From Paenibacillus terricola (lineage in GTDB: Bacteria; Bacillota; Bacilli; Paenibacillales; Paenibacillaceae), in the NCBI RefSeq assembly GCF_014779765.1, contig NZ_JACXZA010000001.1:1533346-1597345 (forward strand): a DNA stretch of 64,000 nucleotides, written 5' to 3'. The position numbers and the translations under genes are program-made. Under the pieces are notes generated by a model. The model searched no databases, was not told where the DNA came from, and saw only the letters and a program-made list of their open reading frames with translations. Shown here piece by piece: positions 34,172 to 42,980 of this stretch. Numbering within the stretch: the first letter of the stretch is position 1; the number at the start of each line of letters is the position of its first letter.

Positions 34172-35689
34172 ATGACTAATGCAATATCAAATTTAAAAAG
34201 GGGTCCAATCGTTGCTTCGCTAATCATTGCGGCGTTCGTTGCAATCTTGGCGCAGACGCTGCTTAACATCGCGCTGCCAAGCATCATGAAGGACCTGGAT
34301 GTATCGGAGAACACAGCACAGTGGCTCATTACGGGCTACATGCTTGTCAACGGTGTACTTATTCCGATCAGTGCTTATTTGATCGAACGTTTTACGACTA
34401 GAAGATTGTTTATCGTCGCTGTCAGCTTGTTTACAATCGGTACGATTGTTGCGGGCTTGGCTTACAGTTTCCCTGTATTGCTCACAGGCCGTCTGATTCA
34501 AGCAGCAGGCGCAGGTATTCTGATGCCGCTGATGTCAATCGTATTCTTGACGATCTTCCCAGTGGAAGAACGCGGTAAAGCAATGGGTATGATGGGTCTG
34601 GCAATGATCTTCGCACCGGCAGTTGGTCCTACGCTGTCCGGCTGGATCGTTGAGCACTATTCGTGGCGCGTCCTGTTCTACATTCTGCTGCCAATTACGG
34701 TGTTCGCTCTGATCTATGGCGCATACGCAATGAAGAACGTTACGCGCAATGCTAAATCGAAGCTGGACTACACGGCCGTTGTATTGTCGACACTCGGCTT
34801 CGGCGGCATCCTATACGGTTTCTCCGATGCAGGTACGGAAGGTTGGAACAACGCAACTGTGTACACGACGCTTATTATCGGCGTTGTCGCACTTATCCTG
34901 TTCGTATGGCGCGAGCTCGTCGTTGAGAAACCGATTCTTGAGCTGAGGGTATTCAAATTCAGCATGTACTCACTCACAACGGTTATCAACGTTATCGTTA
35001 CGATGGCCATGTACTCCGGTATGATTCTGCTGCCGTTGTACTTGCAGACGATTCGCGGCTTTACGCCAGTCGAATCCGGTTTGCTCTTGCTTCCAGGCGC
35101 AATTCTGATGGGTATCATGTCGCCAATTACGGGTATTATTTTCGATAAAATCGGTGCACGTTGGCTTGCGGTTGTAGGTCTTGCGATTACGGTAGGTACA
35201 ACGTACATGCTCAGTAATCTTGAAGCAGATACGACTTACACGGCTCTGATCACGATCTACTCGTTCCGTATGTTCGGTATGTCGCTGCTCATGATGCCGA
35301 TCCAGACAGCAGGTATGAACCAGCTGCCGCAGCGTCTCAATGCTCACGGTTCGGCTATGCAGCAAACGCTGCGTAACGTTGCAGGCGCACTTGGTGCCGC
35401 GCTGCTCGTTACGATCATGACGAACAAAACGAAAGAAGTTGTAAAAGAACTGATCATCAGCACAGGTACGAACCCGCAAGATGAAGCAGCCATGCAGCCG
35501 CTTCAAGTCCAAGGCATGATCGACGGTATCAATCACTCGTTCGTCGTTGCAACTTGGTTCGCGGTAGTAGCGCTGGTACTTGCCTTCTTCCTCAAGAAAG
35601 TTAAGCCGCATGAAGAGAAGAACGTTGAAACTGCGAAGAATGACGACAAAGCTAAAGCAACAGCCCAACCGGCTGCGCGCCGCGGCTAA
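34172..35689 (+). CDS. DHA2-family (EmrB/QacA-type) MFS multidrug transporter
   Basis: A 505-residue exporter with 14 predicted membrane segments. Motif A region LIERFTTRRLF, motif C-like AGAGILMPLMSIVF, GLAMIFAPAVGPTLSGWIVEHYSWRVLF and GYMLVNGVLIPISAYL are typical of proton-driven drug efflux. The C terminus is a hydrophilic, Lys/Ala-rich tail. It is translationally close to the MarR gene and ends at a strong terminator. Confidence 0.93.
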   Translation: MTNAISNLKRGPIVASLIIAAFVAILAQTLLNIALPSIMKDLDVSENTAQWLITGYMLVNGVLIPISAYLIERFTTRRLFIVAVSLFTIGTIVAGLAYSFPVLLTGRLIQAAGAGILMPLMSIVFLTIFPVEERGKAMGMMGLAMIFAPAVGPTLSGWIVEHYSWRVLFYILLPITVFALIYGAYAMKNVTRNAKSKLDYTAVVLSTLGFGGILYGFSDAGTEGWNNATVYTTLIIGVVALILFVWRELVVEKPILELRVFKFSMYSLTTVINVIVTMAMYSGMILLPLYLQTIRGFTPVESGLLLLPGAILMGIMSPITGIIFDKIGARWLAVVGLAITVGTTYMLSNLEADTTYTALITIYSFRMFGMSLLMMPIQTAGMNQLPQRLNAHGSAMQQTLRNVAGALGAALLVTIMTNKTKEVVKELIISTGTNPQDEAAMQPLQVQGMIDGINHSFVVATWFAVVALVLAFFLKKVKPHEEKNVETAKNDDKAKATAQPAARRG

Positions 35690-35701
35690 TCGTTCGCATC
35701 A

Positions 35702-35744
35702 CCCATCTCTATCCTTGTTTGGGATAGGGGTGGGTTTTATTTTG
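35702..35744 (+). terminator. terminator of the MarR-MFS operon
   Basis: CCCATCTCTATCC and GGATAGGGGTGGG pair around a TTGTTTG loop, followed by TTTTATTTTG. Confidence 0.85.
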
Positions 35745-35825
35745 TTTCAAGATACCGGTTAGATGCGGTATACTCGGGACAGTTGGTATTAAAAGAAATG
35801 TCGCCATGGGATGAGGTGAATCGGC

Positions 35826-36776
35826 ATGCGGTTAGAGATCGGTGTACGGGATGAACTATTGAGCAGACTAACGGAAGAGCAGCAGCAATATTTGACCGAA
35901 GTGTTGTCTCGGGGCAGAAGGACAGTATTTGCTAATGAGATGGCGAGACAGAAAGGATACGCGATTCCTGAAGGAACCGACGTGGAGCAGATTGAACGGC
36001 TGCTCGACGAATGGATTTATAAAGGGTACATTGATGCAGGACAGGTTTCGCCCGTTCTGAGATGCGAGTGCGGTAGACCGCTCCGCTATCAGCACCAAGT
36101 ACAGCACAAGACGACGGGGGAACGTAAATTTTTTGGCATCGACCATCTGAAAGAACATTTGGCAATTGATGCGGTTGTCGTATCGGCGATTATTAAAGGT
36201 TTCGACGCCATTGACTATGAACTCGATGAGCTGTTGGTGAAGCTTCAGACCGATTGGGCAGTTGATCCTGATTTACTTAAGGTTGGTCAGATGCCTGAAG
36301 ATGTAATGGATCATCTGCGACTAAACCTTCCGCTTCTGGACAAGCAGGTGCGGAAGCTGCGTGCCATCCGTGCCGCCGAGTTGACAGCGGCTTGGAGACT
36401 GAACGAAGCGAAAGCCCAGCCAGAGATAATATTTAAACCTGAGAAAACAAAGGTTGTGGAAAGCCCGCAATCGTATGACTTATTTGCATGGCAAGATGAA
36501 TCGGAAGCCGAGGTGGAGCAAGAAGAGCCTCCGCTAATTGAGCTTGACTATGCGCTGCAAAGCCGAGTCCGCAATTATCTTCGTAACGGTGCCCGAAGTG
36601 CACGTGTTATATGTGAAATGCTAATAGAAGAACATCAAGCGAATAACCGCCGCTTTCTTACAGGCAAGCCAAAGTTGTTTCCAAGCGTTTGCGTCTATAT
36701 CGAATCAATCGATGCCGTCAAGATCGAGAGCATTTCGCCGGAGGATCGTTCGTACTCGCTCATAAAACCACTATAA
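35826..36776 (+). CDS. protein of unknown function with cysteine pair, possibly DUF3895-like
   Basis: A 316-residue soluble protein. The N-terminal 80 residues (EEQQQYLTEVLSRGRRTVFANEMARQKGY) vaguely recall DUF3895, though I am not sure. CECGRPLRYQHQVQHK at about residue 78 has a CxC pair with following His residues, like half of a zinc site. The middle is helical, and the C-terminal segment (SRVRNYLRNGARSARVICEMLIEEH) could be a small helical domain. ATG 35826 has ATGAGGTGA upstream. The gene ends 39 bases before the acetyltransferase start. Confidence 0.65.
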   Translation: MRLEIGVRDELLSRLTEEQQQYLTEVLSRGRRTVFANEMARQKGYAIPEGTDVEQIERLLDEWIYKGYIDAGQVSPVLRCECGRPLRYQHQVQHKTTGERKFFGIDHLKEHLAIDAVVVSAIIKGFDAIDYELDELLVKLQTDWAVDPDLLKVGQMPEDVMDHLRLNLPLLDKQVRKLRAIRAAELTAAWRLNEAKAQPEIIFKPEKTKVVESPQSYDLFAWQDESEAEVEQEEPPLIELDYALQSRVRNYLRNGARSARVICEMLIEEHQANNRRFLTGKPKLFPSVCVYIESIDAVKIESISPEDRSYSLIKPL

Positions 36777-36814
36777 AGACGAATCCAAGCGAACCAGAGG
36801 AGGCAGAGACGGCA

Positions 36815-37402
36815 ATGGATATACATCATAATACCCATACCGACAATACCGCCCATATTATAAATAAGCATGTAGTCAATCAAATTGTAGCGATACAGTC
36901 TACTGCTGACGATGCTCCAGCTATCATGGAATTGCTGTTACAGACGGCACTATGGCTCAAGAGCAAAGGCTCTACGCAGTGGAATGGACTGCTTCGGGGT
37001 GAAGATCACCACAATACGCAAGAGTGTGCGCGTAGAGGCGACGTCTACTTGTTCAAGGATGGGGAGGCTCTCGCAGGAATCGTCACGCTGCTTCGCAGCC
37101 CAAGCGCATGGGATATAGCGTTGTGGGGCGAAGAAGGCCACGACCAAGCAGTCTATTTGCACCGATTAGCCATTAATCGTGCATACGGTGGATTGAATCT
37201 TGGCGATGCTATCCTTCAATGGGTCCATTCGAGCATTCGATTTGATGGCAAGGATCGGATCCGTTTGGATTGTATCGATTCGAACCCGTTGTTGGACAAA
37301 TTTTATCGCTCGGCAGGCTATTCGTATCAGGGACATTCAGATTCAGGTTTTTTCTTGTTTGAACGTTTACAGGGGAAGTTCGCTGAAAGCCGAACTATTT
37401 GA
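36815..37402 (+). CDS. GNAT-family N-acetyltransferase
   Basis: A 195-residue acetyltransferase. YLHRLAINRAYGGLNLGDAIL provides the acetyl-CoA loop (R/Q-x-x-G-x-G/N variant), followed by RIRLDCIDSNPLLDKFYRSAGYSYQG, the usual GNAT end. ATG 36815 follows GAGGAGG by 11 bases. An upstream in-frame start would run into the preceding gene and lacks a site. The N-terminal 20 residues are His/Asn/Thr-rich, which is unusual. Confidence 0.87.
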   Translation: MDIHHNTHTDNTAHIINKHVVNQIVAIQSTADDAPAIMELLLQTALWLKSKGSTQWNGLLRGEDHHNTQECARRGDVYLFKDGEALAGIVTLLRSPSAWDIALWGEEGHDQAVYLHRLAINRAYGGLNLGDAILQWVHSSIRFDGKDRIRLDCIDSNPLLDKFYRSAGYSYQGHSDSGFFLFERLQGKFAESRTI

Positions 37403-37517
37403 ACGCAACGTATATAACAGCTATCGTGACAATAATTTTATTATTTCGATAGGCTCAAAGCCGGTGCGAGAGTCATACAGTGTAGACGTATGACTATTGA
37501 ATCGGGAGGTACTAGCG

Positions 37518-38006
37518 ATGAATCGTGGCTTTGGGCCGGTTGGTGGTGGATTTGGACGCCGTCCATTTCGTCCGTTTCCGCATCCGTTTTTCCCTGGACG
37601 AGTATTGTATCCATTCTTCTTCTTCTCGCCGTTCTTCTTTCCATTCTTTCGAGAAGGTGAAGAGGATGGAGAAGATCGTAACGATGGCATCTTCGCGCAG
37701 CATCAAGCAACACAAGGACAAACGCTTCAACAAGTTGCTCACGCCTACAACATTCCTTATCCACTCTTGGAAGAAGCCAACCCGCAAGTTAGCAGCCCAA
37801 GCCAGCTGAGACAAGGTGAAACGGTCGTCATTCCTCGAATCTCGCATATGTACTGTCATAAAACATACATGGAACGCAGTGAGCAGCAGACTACTCAAAC
37901 TGCAGCAGACGCTGCGCAACAACTGCAGCCAATGCAACCAACCCAACCAATGCAGCAAATGCAATGGGGACAAACAAGAAATCCATACGCGCCATATCCT
38001 TATTAA
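37518..38006 (+). CDS. LysM-domain protein with Phe/Pro-rich N terminus
   Basis: A 162-residue protein. Residues 1-50 are Gly/Arg/Pro then extremely Phe-rich (YPFFFFSPFFFPFF), with no cleavage site. An acidic GEEDGEDRNDG linker follows, and residues about 60-112 form one LysM domain (GQTLQQVAHAYNIPYPLLEEANPQV ... LRQGETVVIPRI). The tail is repeats of Gln/Pro/Met (MQPTQPMQQMQW). The make-up is like spore-coat or cell-wall associated proteins; localisation is inference. GGGAGGT precedes ATG 37518. Confidence 0.8.
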   Translation: MNRGFGPVGGGFGRRPFRPFPHPFFPGRVLYPFFFFSPFFFPFFREGEEDGEDRNDGIFAQHQATQGQTLQQVAHAYNIPYPLLEEANPQVSSPSQLRQGETVVIPRISHMYCHKTYMERSEQQTTQTAADAAQQLQPMQPTQPMQQMQWGQTRNPYAPYPY

Positions 38007-38030
38007 ATCAGATTACTTAGCATAGTAAGC

Positions 38031-38056
38031 AAGGCTGCGGACATCCGCAGCCTTTA
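38031..38056 (+). terminator. terminator after the LysM gene
   Basis: A perfect 10-bp stem AAGGCTGCGG / CCGCAGCCTT with loop ACAT. Confidence 0.8.
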
Positions 38057-38168
38057 CTGCGTTTAAACGATGATGAAACGGCATACATAATTAGAGGGTG
38101 AAATGAGCCTGTTTTGCGGTATAATGGAACGATGGAGTTTATTGATGAATGTGGAGGCACAGACGTAA

Positions 38169-40115
38169 TTGGCTAAATATCCGTTTGAATTTGACCCGGG
38201 CACTCCGTTTATGCAGCAGGCGAGCGATTGGATCGCCGACGTCTTCTATGAGGTGCTGCCGGAGGCCGGCTTCGAGGTGCGCGACGAGCAGATCTATATG
38301 GCGTTTCAGCTGGAGCGAGCGTACAACGAGAAGAAAACGATTTTTGCAGAAGCCGGTGTTGGAACAGGCAAAACATTGGTCTATCTGCTCTATGCAATTT
38401 GCTATGCACGCTATACGCGCAAGCCTGCAATTATCGCATGCGCTGACGAGTCTCTAATTGAACAGCTAGTGAAGCCAGAAGGCGATATTGCGAAGCTGGC
38501 ACGCCATCTAGAACTAACAATCGATGCGCGCCTCGGCAAATCGCCGGATCAATATATTTGTTTGAACAAACTGGATGAAGTGCGTGCGGATGAGATGGCG
38601 TCTGAGGTCTATGATACGATCCACAGCGGCCTGCCAACGTTCGTTCATCGGCCGGATACGATGCAGGCGTTCCATCCATACGGGAATCGCAAAGATTACC
38701 CGCAGCTGTCGGATGAAGAGTGGGGACGTATCGGCTGGGATGTGTTCCAGGACTGTCTCGTATGCAGTCAGCGACACCGCTGCGGTCAGACGCTGTCACG
38801 CGAGCATTACCGCAAAGCAGCAGATATTATTATATGCTCGCATGATTTCTATATGGAGCATGTATGGACGTATGAAGCACGGAAGCGGGAAGGTCAGCTT
38901 CCGCTGCTGCCGGAACATAGCTCGGTCGTATTCGACGAAGGCCATCTGCTGGAGACGGCGGCGCAGAGCGCACTCACCTATAAGCTGAAACATGCGTTGT
39001 TCGAGAGCATCATTACGCGTCTTCTGGAAGGTGAAGTTCGCGAATCGCTCGCATATGCGGTCGAGGACGCAATTTCGTCGAGCGAGACCTTATTCGAGCT
39101 GCTGGCGAAGCACAGCGTACAAGTGCCAGCTTCGAATCGGCGTGAAGTTATACTGAGCGAGCCGTTGATGAAGGAGATAAATCGTTTTAGCAGCTTGCTC
39201 GGCACAATCGAAGAGGAGCTGGTGTTCGAGAGCGGTCTGTTCACAATCGATGACTACCAGCTGAAGATTGTTGAGGAGCATCTGGAGATGATCGGGTATG
39301 CGTTGTCGCTATTCAAGCGTCCAGAAGGACTCATCTCGTGGGTGACGGACAACGGTGCTGACGGCACCACACTCGTCATTATGCCGCGCAAGGTGAAGGA
39401 AATTCTCGCGGAGATGGTATTCGGCAAGAGGATGCCGGTTGTGTTCTCGTCTGCAACGTTGTCGGTTGACGGCTCTTTCGATTACGTAGCGTCCAGCCTT
39501 GGCATCAGCGATTATTTGTCCTTCTCCGTGGCCTCGCCGTACAATTACGAGGAACAGATGAAGGCTGTGCTTTATCCCGAAACATCAACTCCTACTGCTG
39601 CCAAAATGGGTATCGTCCTGCGCGGCATAGCAGAAGCAAAAGGCGGATCGCTGCTGTTGTTCCCATCCTTCGAGGAGCTTCACCAGTTCCAGGCTGAGCT
39701 CGCGCGTTATCCGGAGTCGAGCAGCTATCGATTCCTATATGAAGGTTCTGCTGAAATCAGCCACCTCATCTCCGAGTTCCAGCGGGATGAGCGCAGCATT
39801 CTATGCGCAGTTACGCTGTGGGAAGGGCTGGATATTCCAGGTCCGTCGCTATCGCACGTAATTATCTGGTCGCTACCGTTCCCGCCGCATGATCCTGTAT
39901 TCGATGCGAAGCGGAAGGATGCCAAGGATGCGTTCCGCGAAGTAGATATGCCATATATGCTGCTGCGGATGCGGCAGGGAATCGGTCGGCTTATTCGTAC
40001 GAGCAGTGACAGCGGCACCGTCTCGATCTTCGGCGAACAGCTGGAAGATGAGTTTGTGCTTGAACAGATTATGCGGTTCTTACCGTCGAATACAGAGAGG
40101 GTGGCACCATGCTAA
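38169..40115 (+). CDS. DinG/Rad3-type ATP-dependent DNA helicase
   Basis: A 648-residue superfamily 2 helicase. Walker A is in FAEAGVGTGKTLVYLL (about residue 60) and the DEGH box in VVFDEGHLLE (about 258). A cysteine set between them (YICLNK, DCLVCSQRHRCG) is placed where XPD/DinG helicases bind an iron-sulphur cluster. The C-terminal motor has SATLS, LWEGLDIPG and QGIGRLIRT (motif VI). It should unwind DNA 5' to 3' in repair or replication. The start is TTG 38169, 11 bases after GGAGG; TATAAT at 38120-38125 is a possible -10. It overlaps the next gene by seven bases. Confidence 0.92.
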   Translation: MAKYPFEFDPGTPFMQQASDWIADVFYEVLPEAGFEVRDEQIYMAFQLERAYNEKKTIFAEAGVGTGKTLVYLLYAICYARYTRKPAIIACADESLIEQLVKPEGDIAKLARHLELTIDARLGKSPDQYICLNKLDEVRADEMASEVYDTIHSGLPTFVHRPDTMQAFHPYGNRKDYPQLSDEEWGRIGWDVFQDCLVCSQRHRCGQTLSREHYRKAADIIICSHDFYMEHVWTYEARKREGQLPLLPEHSSVVFDEGHLLETAAQSALTYKLKHALFESIITRLLEGEVRESLAYAVEDAISSSETLFELLAKHSVQVPASNRREVILSEPLMKEINRFSSLLGTIEEELVFESGLFTIDDYQLKIVEEHLEMIGYALSLFKRPEGLISWVTDNGADGTTLVIMPRKVKEILAEMVFGKRMPVVFSSATLSVDGSFDYVASSLGISDYLSFSVASPYNYEEQMKAVLYPETSTPTAAKMGIVLRGIAEAKGGSLLLFPSFEELHQFQAELARYPESSSYRFLYEGSAEISHLISEFQRDERSILCAVTLWEGLDIPGPSLSHVIIWSLPFPPHDPVFDAKRKDAKDAFREVDMPYMLLRMRQGIGRLIRTSSDSGTVSIFGEQLEDEFVLEQIMRFLPSNTERVAPC

Positions 40116-40411
40116 ACATTACAGAATACAGCGTAGAACTCGTGAAAGACCCGTTCGGCATTCTAGACGGTAAACGATACGAATTTATTCTCGATCTCGA
40201 TGTGCCGGACGATGATGAGCTGTATACCGAGAATGGTGTTTATGCACGCGTTATCTTTAGCGTAGCGGACAGCGGATCGCGGATCGTGAAATACGAGCTG
40301 CGCGAACGATCGACAGATCGGTATTTGGAGATTGATCTGGAAGACGAAGAGCTTGCGGTGTTTGCGCAATTCTGCCAAGAAGAGCTTGAAGCGGGTGTTG
40401 ACGTCGAATAA
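40109..40411 (+). CDS. small acidic protein, DUF6509-like
   Basis: A 100-residue strongly acidic protein (ITEYSVELVKDPFGILDGKRYEFILDLDVPDDDELYTENGVYARVIF, read in parts). I recall this pattern as the DUF6509 family of Bacilli; the function is unknown. It overlaps the helicase end and is followed 26 bases later by the glycosyltransferase gene, so all three probably share a transcript. GAGAGGGTGG precedes the ATG. Confidence 0.72.
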   Translation: MLNITEYSVELVKDPFGILDGKRYEFILDLDVPDDDELYTENGVYARVIFSVADSGSRIVKYELRERSTDRYLEIDLEDEELAVFAQFCQEELEAGVDVE

Positions 40412-40437
40412 GACGTCTGCCCGGGGAGGAGACGGGT

Positions 40438-41511
40438 ATGAAATCGATCCTGTTCACAGGCGGGGGCTCCGCCGGACATGTAACGGTCAATCTCGCGCTT
40501 ATTCCGAAGTTTATTGCAGATGGCTGGAAGGTCGATTATATCGGTTCTGTTGACGGCATTGAACGGCGGTTAATTGAATCGCTGGATGGTGTTGCGTATC
40601 ATCCGATCGCAACGGGCAAGCTTCGCCGCTATATGGATTGGCGCAATGTGAAGGATCCGTTCAAGGTTGTCCGAGGCGTGATGCAGGCCTATCGGCTCAT
40701 TCGCAAGCTAAAGCCGAATGTCGTCTTCTCCAAAGGCGGCTTCGTCTCTGTGCCTGTTGTGTTAGGCGCGAGGCTCAACAAGACGCCGATTCTGATCCAT
40801 GAATCGGATCTGACGCCGGGTTTAGCCAATCGTATCGCAATGCCGTTCGCAACAGGGATTTGTACGACGTTTCCTGAAACATCCCAGTATATTAAAGCTG
40901 GCGGAACTGAAGTAAGACATGTGGGAGCAGTCATTCGGGAAGAGATTCGGCAGGGGGCTGCACAACTCGGCCGTGCATTCTGCAAATTAGATGCGTCGAA
41001 GCCTGTGCTTCTTATCATGGGCGGCAGTCTTGGCGCGCGTGCGATTAATGCTGCCGTTCGTTCAGCGCTGCCTGAGCTGACGCGAAGGTTCTATGTTGTC
41101 CATCTGTGCGGTAAAGGCGGATTGGAAAGCAACATCGATAACCCATCCTATCGGCAATATGAGTATGTGCAGGAGCAGCTGCCTGATATGCTTGCTATGA
41201 CCGATATTGTGGTTACACGCGCTGGATCGAACTCGATCTATGAGTTTCTATCGCTTCAACTGCCGATGCTGCTGATCCCGCTCTCGAAGAAGCAAAGCCG
41301 AGGGGATCAGCTCTTGAATGCGGCTTCGTTCAAGGATGCGGGTTATGCAGAGGTGCTCGAAGAGGAGGCGCTCAATGCCGCTTCTCTCGTGGCGAATGTA
41401 TCGAAACTGTACGATGAACGGCATACATACCGGTACACGATGCGTCGCCATTCGCAGCAGGATGCGTTGAATGCCGTGCATAAGTGGATTGGGGATATCG
41501 CAAAGCCATAG
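40438..41511 (+). CDS. MurG-like undecaprenyl-PP-MurNAc-pentapeptide GlcNAc transferase
   Basis: A 357-residue GT28-family protein. It has the two glycine-rich loops ILFTGGGSAGHVTVNLAL (residue 4 on) and LLIMGGSLGARAIN (about 195), with FSKGGFVSVPVV, ILIHESDLTPGLANR and VVTRAGSNSIYEFLSLQLPMLLIPL between and after. These are the lipid and UDP-GlcNAc binding signatures of MurG. It would transfer GlcNAc to lipid I. It lies outside a division/cell-wall cluster, as does the second MurG of several bacilli, so it may be an extra copy. GGGGAGGAGAC precedes the ATG. Confidence 0.9.
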   Translation: MKSILFTGGGSAGHVTVNLALIPKFIADGWKVDYIGSVDGIERRLIESLDGVAYHPIATGKLRRYMDWRNVKDPFKVVRGVMQAYRLIRKLKPNVVFSKGGFVSVPVVLGARLNKTPILIHESDLTPGLANRIAMPFATGICTTFPETSQYIKAGGTEVRHVGAVIREEIRQGAAQLGRAFCKLDASKPVLLIMGGSLGARAINAAVRSALPELTRRFYVVHLCGKGGLESNIDNPSYRQYEYVQEQLPDMLAMTDIVVTRAGSNSIYEFLSLQLPMLLIPLSKKQSRGDQLLNAASFKDAGYAEVLEEEALNAASLVANVSKLYDERHTYRYTMRRHSQQDALNAVHKWIGDIAKP

Positions 41512-41544
41512 AACGTCACTTTATCTTGAAAGAACCGATTTTAG

Positions 41545-41574
41545 TTGCAGAAATGCAGTATAAGAAAGTATAAT
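41545..41574 (+). promoter_or_regulatory. putative sigma-A promoter of the antiporter
   Basis: TTGCAG (41545-41550) and TATAAT (41569-41574) are 18 bases apart, placing the transcript start near 41581, some 125 bases before the antiporter ATG. Confidence 0.65.
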
Positions 41575-41587
41575 TGTTAAAACGCAT

Positions 41588-41665
41588 ATGCAAGAACTGG
41601 AGGAGCCTGTCACTTACGGGTTTTCTCTGTCTTCAGAAGAGCCTGTATTTAACAGGCTCTTTTTT
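41588..41665 (+). promoter_or_regulatory. transcription attenuator / candidate riboswitch ahead of the antiporter
   Basis: A terminator stem AGAGCCTGT (41638-41646) / ACAGGCTCT (41652-41660) with a TTTTTT tail lies between the promoter and the antiporter gene. A second copy of the 5' arm, GAGCCTGT, at 41603-41610 can pair with the same 3' arm, so two structures compete. A short frame from ATG 41588 (38 codons, no ribosome binding site) spans the terminator and stops at 41704. No known riboswitch class was recognised; a Na+, Li+ or K+ sensor would fit the target gene. Confidence 0.6.
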
Positions 41666-41706
41666 GCGTTTTTCAGGCAATTCCACACAAGGAAAGGGGA
41701 TTAACT

Positions 41707-42873
41707 ATGCAAATGTTATTGTCTCTAGCGATTATGATTGCCGCAACGAAGATTGCAGGCGATTTGTCGGTAAGGATAGGTCAACCGTCCGTTCTTGGCA
41801 AGCTCATTGCAGGAATTATTCTTGGGCCTGCCGTTCTTCACTGGATTGAGCCGGAGCCATTCATTCATGAGTTTTCTGAAATCGGAGTTCTGCTGCTGAT
41901 GTTTATCGCAGGACTTGAGACGGACCTTGATCAACTGAAACGAAATTGGCGTTCGGCGGTTGCTGTTGCGATTGGCGGGATCGTCGCTCCTTTCGTTGGA
42001 GGATATGGCATAGCGCTGGCTTTCGGTCTTACTGGTCCGCAATCGCTGTTCGTAGGAGTACTGCTGTGCGCGACCTCTGTCAGTATTTCCGTACAAACCT
42101 TGAAGGAAATGAATGCATTGCAATCCCGAGAAGGTACGACCATTCTCGGTGCAGCGGTCGTGGACGATGTAGTTGTCGTTCTGCTCCTGGCAGTGATGAT
42201 GAGCGTCCTCGGTACGGGAGAAGGAGGCTCTTTAGGGGCTCTTGCGATTAAAAACATCTTATTCTTTGTTCTTATCATCTTGCTTGGTTGGTTCATTGTA
42301 CCGCCCTTAATGAAAAGATTGTCGAAGTATCAAGTAACTGAATCTGTCATAAGCGGTGCACTTGTCATCGTATGCTCGTTCGCATATTTTGCGGAGCGGA
42401 TGGAGGTCGCAGGCATTATCGGGGCGTTCGCTGCGGGCATTAGCCTGTCACAGACGAAGTTCAAGCACCAGGTTGAAGAGAAGGTCAGTCCAATTGCCTA
42501 CAGTCTGTTTGTTCCCGTGTTCTTTGTAAGTATCGGCTTGAATGTCACCTTCGACGGACTTGGCAGCCAACTAGGCTTGTTGCTCGTGCTGACGGTTGTT
42601 GCGATCGCCGCCAAGCTCGCTGGCGGTGCCTTAGGTGCAAGGCTGACCGGGTTCGGAGGCCGGTCAGCGCTTATGATCGGGGCGGGAATGGTATCGCGCG
42701 GCGAGGTTGCTCTTATCATCGCGGCGTCAGGGCTGGAGTCGGGGCTTCTGCCGCAGAATTATTTTACATCGGTAATCGTATTGGTCATCATAACGACGCT
42801 TGTTACGCCTCCGCTGCTGAAGGTGTTGAACGCCAATCGCAGCTATCAGCAGAACGATTCAACCAGCAGCTAA
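41707..42873 (+). CDS. CPA2-family cation:proton antiporter
   Basis: A 388-residue membrane protein with about 12 segments. QPSVLGKLIAGIILGPAVLHW, LLLMFIAGLETDLDQLKRN and GAAVVDDVVVVLLLAVMMS (the paired Asp of the ion path) are the KefB/NhaS3-type signatures, and GMVSRGEVALIIA is the conserved C-terminal motif. There is no TrkA-N/C domain. It exchanges Na+ or K+ for protons. GGAAAGGGGA precedes ATG 41707. Expression is likely gated by the attenuator just upstream. Confidence 0.92.
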   Translation: MQMLLSLAIMIAATKIAGDLSVRIGQPSVLGKLIAGIILGPAVLHWIEPEPFIHEFSEIGVLLLMFIAGLETDLDQLKRNWRSAVAVAIGGIVAPFVGGYGIALAFGLTGPQSLFVGVLLCATSVSISVQTLKEMNALQSREGTTILGAAVVDDVVVVLLLAVMMSVLGTGEGGSLGALAIKNILFFVLIILLGWFIVPPLMKRLSKYQVTESVISGALVIVCSFAYFAERMEVAGIIGAFAAGISLSQTKFKHQVEEKVSPIAYSLFVPVFFVSIGLNVTFDGLGSQLGLLLVLTVVAIAAKLAGGALGARLTGFGGRSALMIGAGMVSRGEVALIIAASGLESGLLPQNYFTSVIVLVIITTLVTPPLLKVLNANRSYQQNDSTSS

Positions 42874-42980
42874 TTTCCATACTCGATGCAACTTTCTTCC
42901 GCTTCCGTCAGTCTATAATGGCAGTGAATAGACTTATAGGCTGAGAATGGAAATAGAAATGGAAATGGAGGCTGTGATTC

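Noticed and set aside
41588..41704. Fluoride riboswitch before the antiporter
   Set aside because: The conserved GGNGAUGG and CUGAUGAC blocks of the fluoride class are absent. The attenuator itself is kept as a finding.
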